Of a DNA stretch of 6,140 bases, positions 4,003 to 6,140 are shown in pieces (within the stretch, counting starts at the first letter, position 1; every line of letters starts with the position of its first letter). The notes under the pieces were generated by a model that worked only from the letters and a program-made list of their open reading frames with translations, ran no database searches and was not told the DNA's origin. Source of the stretch: CAZVBV01 sp964513975 (GTDB taxonomy: Bacteria; Patescibacteriota; Gracilibacteria; UBA4473); the NCBI GenBank assembly GCA_964513975.1, contig CAZEON010000065.1, positions 1-6,140 on the forward strand. Reading direction: 5' to 3'. The position numbers and the translations under genes are program-made.

Positions 4003-6140
4003 TCACTTCCTTGCAAAGTATTCCTTCAAGAACATTCCCGTGTAACTTTTTTTGTTTTGTGCGACTTCTTCAGGTGTACCGACAGCCACCAGTTCACCAC
4101 CGAGGTTTCCTCCTTCGGGTCCTAAGTCGAGCAGGTAATCACAGGATTTAATCACATCGAAGTTGTGTTCAATAACAATCACAGAGTTCCCTTTGTCCAC
4201 GAGTTTCTGGAGTACAGTTAACAGCTTTCTCACGTCAGAGAAGTGCAATCCCGTTGTTGGCTCATCGAGCACGTAGATTGTTTTTCCGGTCGCTTTTTTC
4301 ATCAATTCCGTTGCGAGTTTTACACGTTGTGCCTCCCCTCCGGAGAGCGTTGTCGCACTTTGTCCGAGATGAATATATCCGAGTCCCACTTCTACAATTG
4401 CTTTGAGTTTTTGTTCGATGTGCGGGAAGTTCGCAAAGAATTTCTCAGCTTCTTCCACCGTCATTTCTAGCACGTCTGAGATTGATTTTCCACGATAGGT
4501 AATCTCCAACGTCTCTTCATTGTATCTATGCCCAGCACAGACCTCACACGGCACGTACACGTCCGGCAAGAAGTGCATCTCGATCTTCTTAATTCCGTCT
4601 CCAGAACACACCTCACATCGTCCTCCTTTTACATTGAAACTAAATCGTCCTGCATTGTACCCTCGTACTCGTGCTTCTGGCACTTGCGAGAATACTTCTC
4701 GAATGTCAGTAAAGACTCCGGTGTAGGTGGCAGGATTCGACCTGGGAGTTCGTCCGATAGGACTCTGATCAATAGAAATGAGTTTATCGAGCTGATCCAT
4801 TCCTATTACTTTGTCGTGAGCTCCGGATGGTTTTTTGGCACGATTCAGTTCTCTCGCCAAGGTCGGTGCCAAGATTCGATTAATCAAGGAACTCTTTCCA
4901 CTTCCAGAAACTCCTGTCACTCCTACCAAAACTCCTAGTGGAATATCGGCATCTATATTTTGGAGATTATTCTCTCGGGCATTGGTAATGGTGAGCTTTC
5001 CAATCGGTCGACGACGCACCTTTGGAATACGAATTTTTTGTCGTCCAAAGAGAAAGTCAGCCGTTTCTGACTTTACGTCTTTCATGTCTTTGAGCGTTCC
5101 CGCGTAGACTAATTTTCCTCCGTGCATTCCAGATTTTGGTCCGATCTCCACAATGTAATCCGCAGATTTCATCGTGTCCTCATCGTGTTCCACGACAATC
5201 ACGGTATTCCCGAGATCTCGTAGATGCTTCAGTGTCTCAATCAAACGATCGTTATCTCGTTGATGCAGTCCGATTGATGGTTCATCCAGAACGTACAGCA
5301 CGCCTTGCAATTGCGATCCGATTTGAGTTGCGAGTCGGATTCGTTGTGCTTCTCCTCCTGACAACGTGTTGGCTGCTCGTGAAAGGTTTAAATATCCCAG
5401 TCCTACGTTTTCCAAGAAGCCCAGTCTATCCAAGAGTTCTTTCTGAATTGGTTTTATAATGTTCTCCGTTTCTTTTGTTATTTTAAGTCCTTCTGCCCAT
5501 TTCTTCACATTTGGGACTGGCATCTGTGTAATGTTCGCGATTGTTGTTTCTCCAATAAATACATTTCGTCCGTACACATTGAGCCGAGTTCCGTCACATG
5601 TTGCACAGGTTTTCTCACTCATGAATTCGTTCAATTTCTTTCTTACAAAATCAGAATCAGATTCGTTATATCGTTTCTCTGTTTGCTCAATGAGTCCAGG
5701 GAAACTGGCTTCAGTCGTCCGGTTGTGAAAGGCTCCTTTGAGTTTCACATTAAATTTCTCTTTTTCAAATCCAAGAAACAATTTCTCGAGAACATCCGGT
5801 TTAATATCTTTGATTGGTTTATCGATTGAGAATTTGTATTTTTCTCCAATTGCTTCCAGCAAAGAGAAGTACCAATTTTGTGCATTTGTTCCCAAACTTG
5901 CCCATGGCAAGATTCCTCCTTCCCTGATAGAAAGGTTCGGATTGAGCGCGTTCTCCCTATCTACTTCCAGTCGGTACCCAAGTCCATGACAGGACTCACA
6001 CGCTCCATGAGGGGAGTTAAAAGAGAAGAGTCGAGGTTCAATGGGAGGGAAAGAAAATCCCGTTTCAGGATCTGACAAATGCTCGGAGAACAAAAAGTCA
6101 CCCTTCGTATCCACGTTGTGAACAATCAAAATTCCTTCTC
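4003..6140 (-). CDS. uvrA: Excinuclease ABC subunit A, partial (N-terminus beyond the right edge)
   Basis: UvrA is the damage-scanning ATPase of nucleotide excision repair; it loads UvrB on distorted DNA. About 711 residues are present and the frame is open through the edge. Against the 940-residue E. coli protein, about the first 230-240 are missing, including the first Walker A. Counting from the codon at 6129-6127: C44-ESC-C47 and 'HGLG' of the first zinc module, CATC (175-178), first ABC signature LSGGE (256-260) with Walker B 'VLDEPSIGLH', second Walker A 'GVSGSGKSS' (406-414), zinc module CEVC/CEVC (505-508, 528-531), second LSGGE (595-599) and 'VLDEPTTGLH' (620-629). It ends at a TGA (4005-4003) after a typical 'SYTG' tail. 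Oddity: the upstream CxxC partner of the first zinc module is DPET (20-23). The gene converges on the PAP2-kinase gene. Identification is secure. Confidence 0.97.
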   Translation of the reverse strand, partial: EGILIVHNVDTKGDFLFSEHLSDPETGFSFPPIEPRLFSFNSPHGACESCHGLGYRLEVDRENALNPNLSIREGGILPWASLGTNAQNWYFSLLEAIGEKYKFSIDKPIKDIKPDVLEKLFLGFEKEKFNVKLKGAFHNRTTEASFPGLIEQTEKRYNESDSDFVRKKLNEFMSEKTCATCDGTRLNVYGRNVFIGETTIANITQMPVPNVKKWAEGLKITKETENIIKPIQKELLDRLGFLENVGLGYLNLSRAANTLSGGEAQRIRLATQIGSQLQGVLYVLDEPSIGLHQRDNDRLIETLKHLRDLGNTVIVVEHDEDTMKSADYIVEIGPKSGMHGGKLVYAGTLKDMKDVKSETADFLFGRQKIRIPKVRRRPIGKLTITNARENNLQNIDADIPLGVLVGVTGVSGSGKSSLINRILAPTLARELNRAKKPSGAHDKVIGMDQLDKLISIDQSPIGRTPRSNPATYTGVFTDIREVFSQVPEARVRGYNAGRFSFNVKGGRCEVCSGDGIKKIEMHFLPDVYVPCEVCAGHRYNEETLEITYRGKSISDVLEMTVEEAEKFFANFPHIEQKLKAIVEVGLGYIHLGQSATTLSGGEAQRVKLATELMKKATGKTIYVLDEPTTGLHFSDVRKLLTVLQKLVDKGNSVIVIEHNFDVIKSCDYLLDLGPEGGNLGGELVAVGTPEEVAQNKKSYTGMFLKEYFARK

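Noticed and set aside
4003..4005. TGA read as glycine (Gracilibacteria/Absconditabacteria code)
   Set aside because: The flavoprotein and uvrA both end sensibly at TGA, and reading through uvrA gives only a few residues before TAA. No internal in-frame TGA is needed.
4243..6075. Several plus-strand frames of 65-136 residues opposite uvrA
   Set aside because: All are antisense to well-conserved UvrA motifs and have no independent support.
6127..6129. TTG as the true start of uvrA
   Set aside because: The frame continues open to the window edge with plausible residues, and UvrA needs about 230 more N-terminal residues, so the gene is cut by the edge.

Overview
The window carries four protein genes on both strands with almost no spacing between them. 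From left to right they are a nitronate monooxygenase-like flavoprotein (+, 112-1461), tyrosyl-tRNA synthetase tyrS (-, 1466-2668), a membrane protein fusing a PAP2 phosphatase to a dolichol/polyprenol kinase-like domain (+, 2687-3889), and the C-terminal three quarters of the excinuclease subunit uvrA (-, from 4003 and running off the right edge). No rRNA, tRNA, CRISPR array, insertion sequence or phage gene was seen.

Organism: this is bacterial DNA with bacterial-type TyrRS and UvrA. GC is moderate, about 45% in counted tyrS lines and about 35-40% in the first gene. Spacing is very tight: 4 bp, 18 bp and 113 bp between genes. No start has a well-placed Shine-Dalgarno site, and UvrA and TyrRS carry unusual motif variants. 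Together these fit an uncultivated small-genome bacterium of the Candidate Phyla Radiation (Patescibacteria) type. That placement is inference from style and motif impressions, not from a database match. The standard code (TGA as stop) gives sensible C-termini.

Layout: 1-111 is a left-edge spacer with a perfect TTGACA box. Gene 1 and tyrS converge with 4 bp between their stops, and a hairpin plus U-tract that could end the tyrS transcript lies inside the 3' end of gene 1. tyrS and the PAP2-kinase gene diverge, with only 18 bp between start codons. The PAP2-kinase gene and uvrA converge on a 113-bp AT-rich spacer. That spacer is the most structured non-coding DNA here: two opposed arrays of four 7-bp repeats flank a 12-bp hairpin that runs into a T8 tract.

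The genes do not form one pathway. tyrS and uvrA are housekeeping genes for translation and DNA repair. The PAP2-kinase fusion most plausibly serves lipid-carrier recycling, with the phosphatase making and the kinase regenerating polyprenyl monophosphate. The flavoprotein stands alone and is more AT-rich than its neighbours. The points most worth a second look are the phosphatase-kinase fusion, the opposed heptamer arrays, the missing Cys pair in the first UvrA zinc module, and the TLGH form of the HIGH motif in TyrRS.
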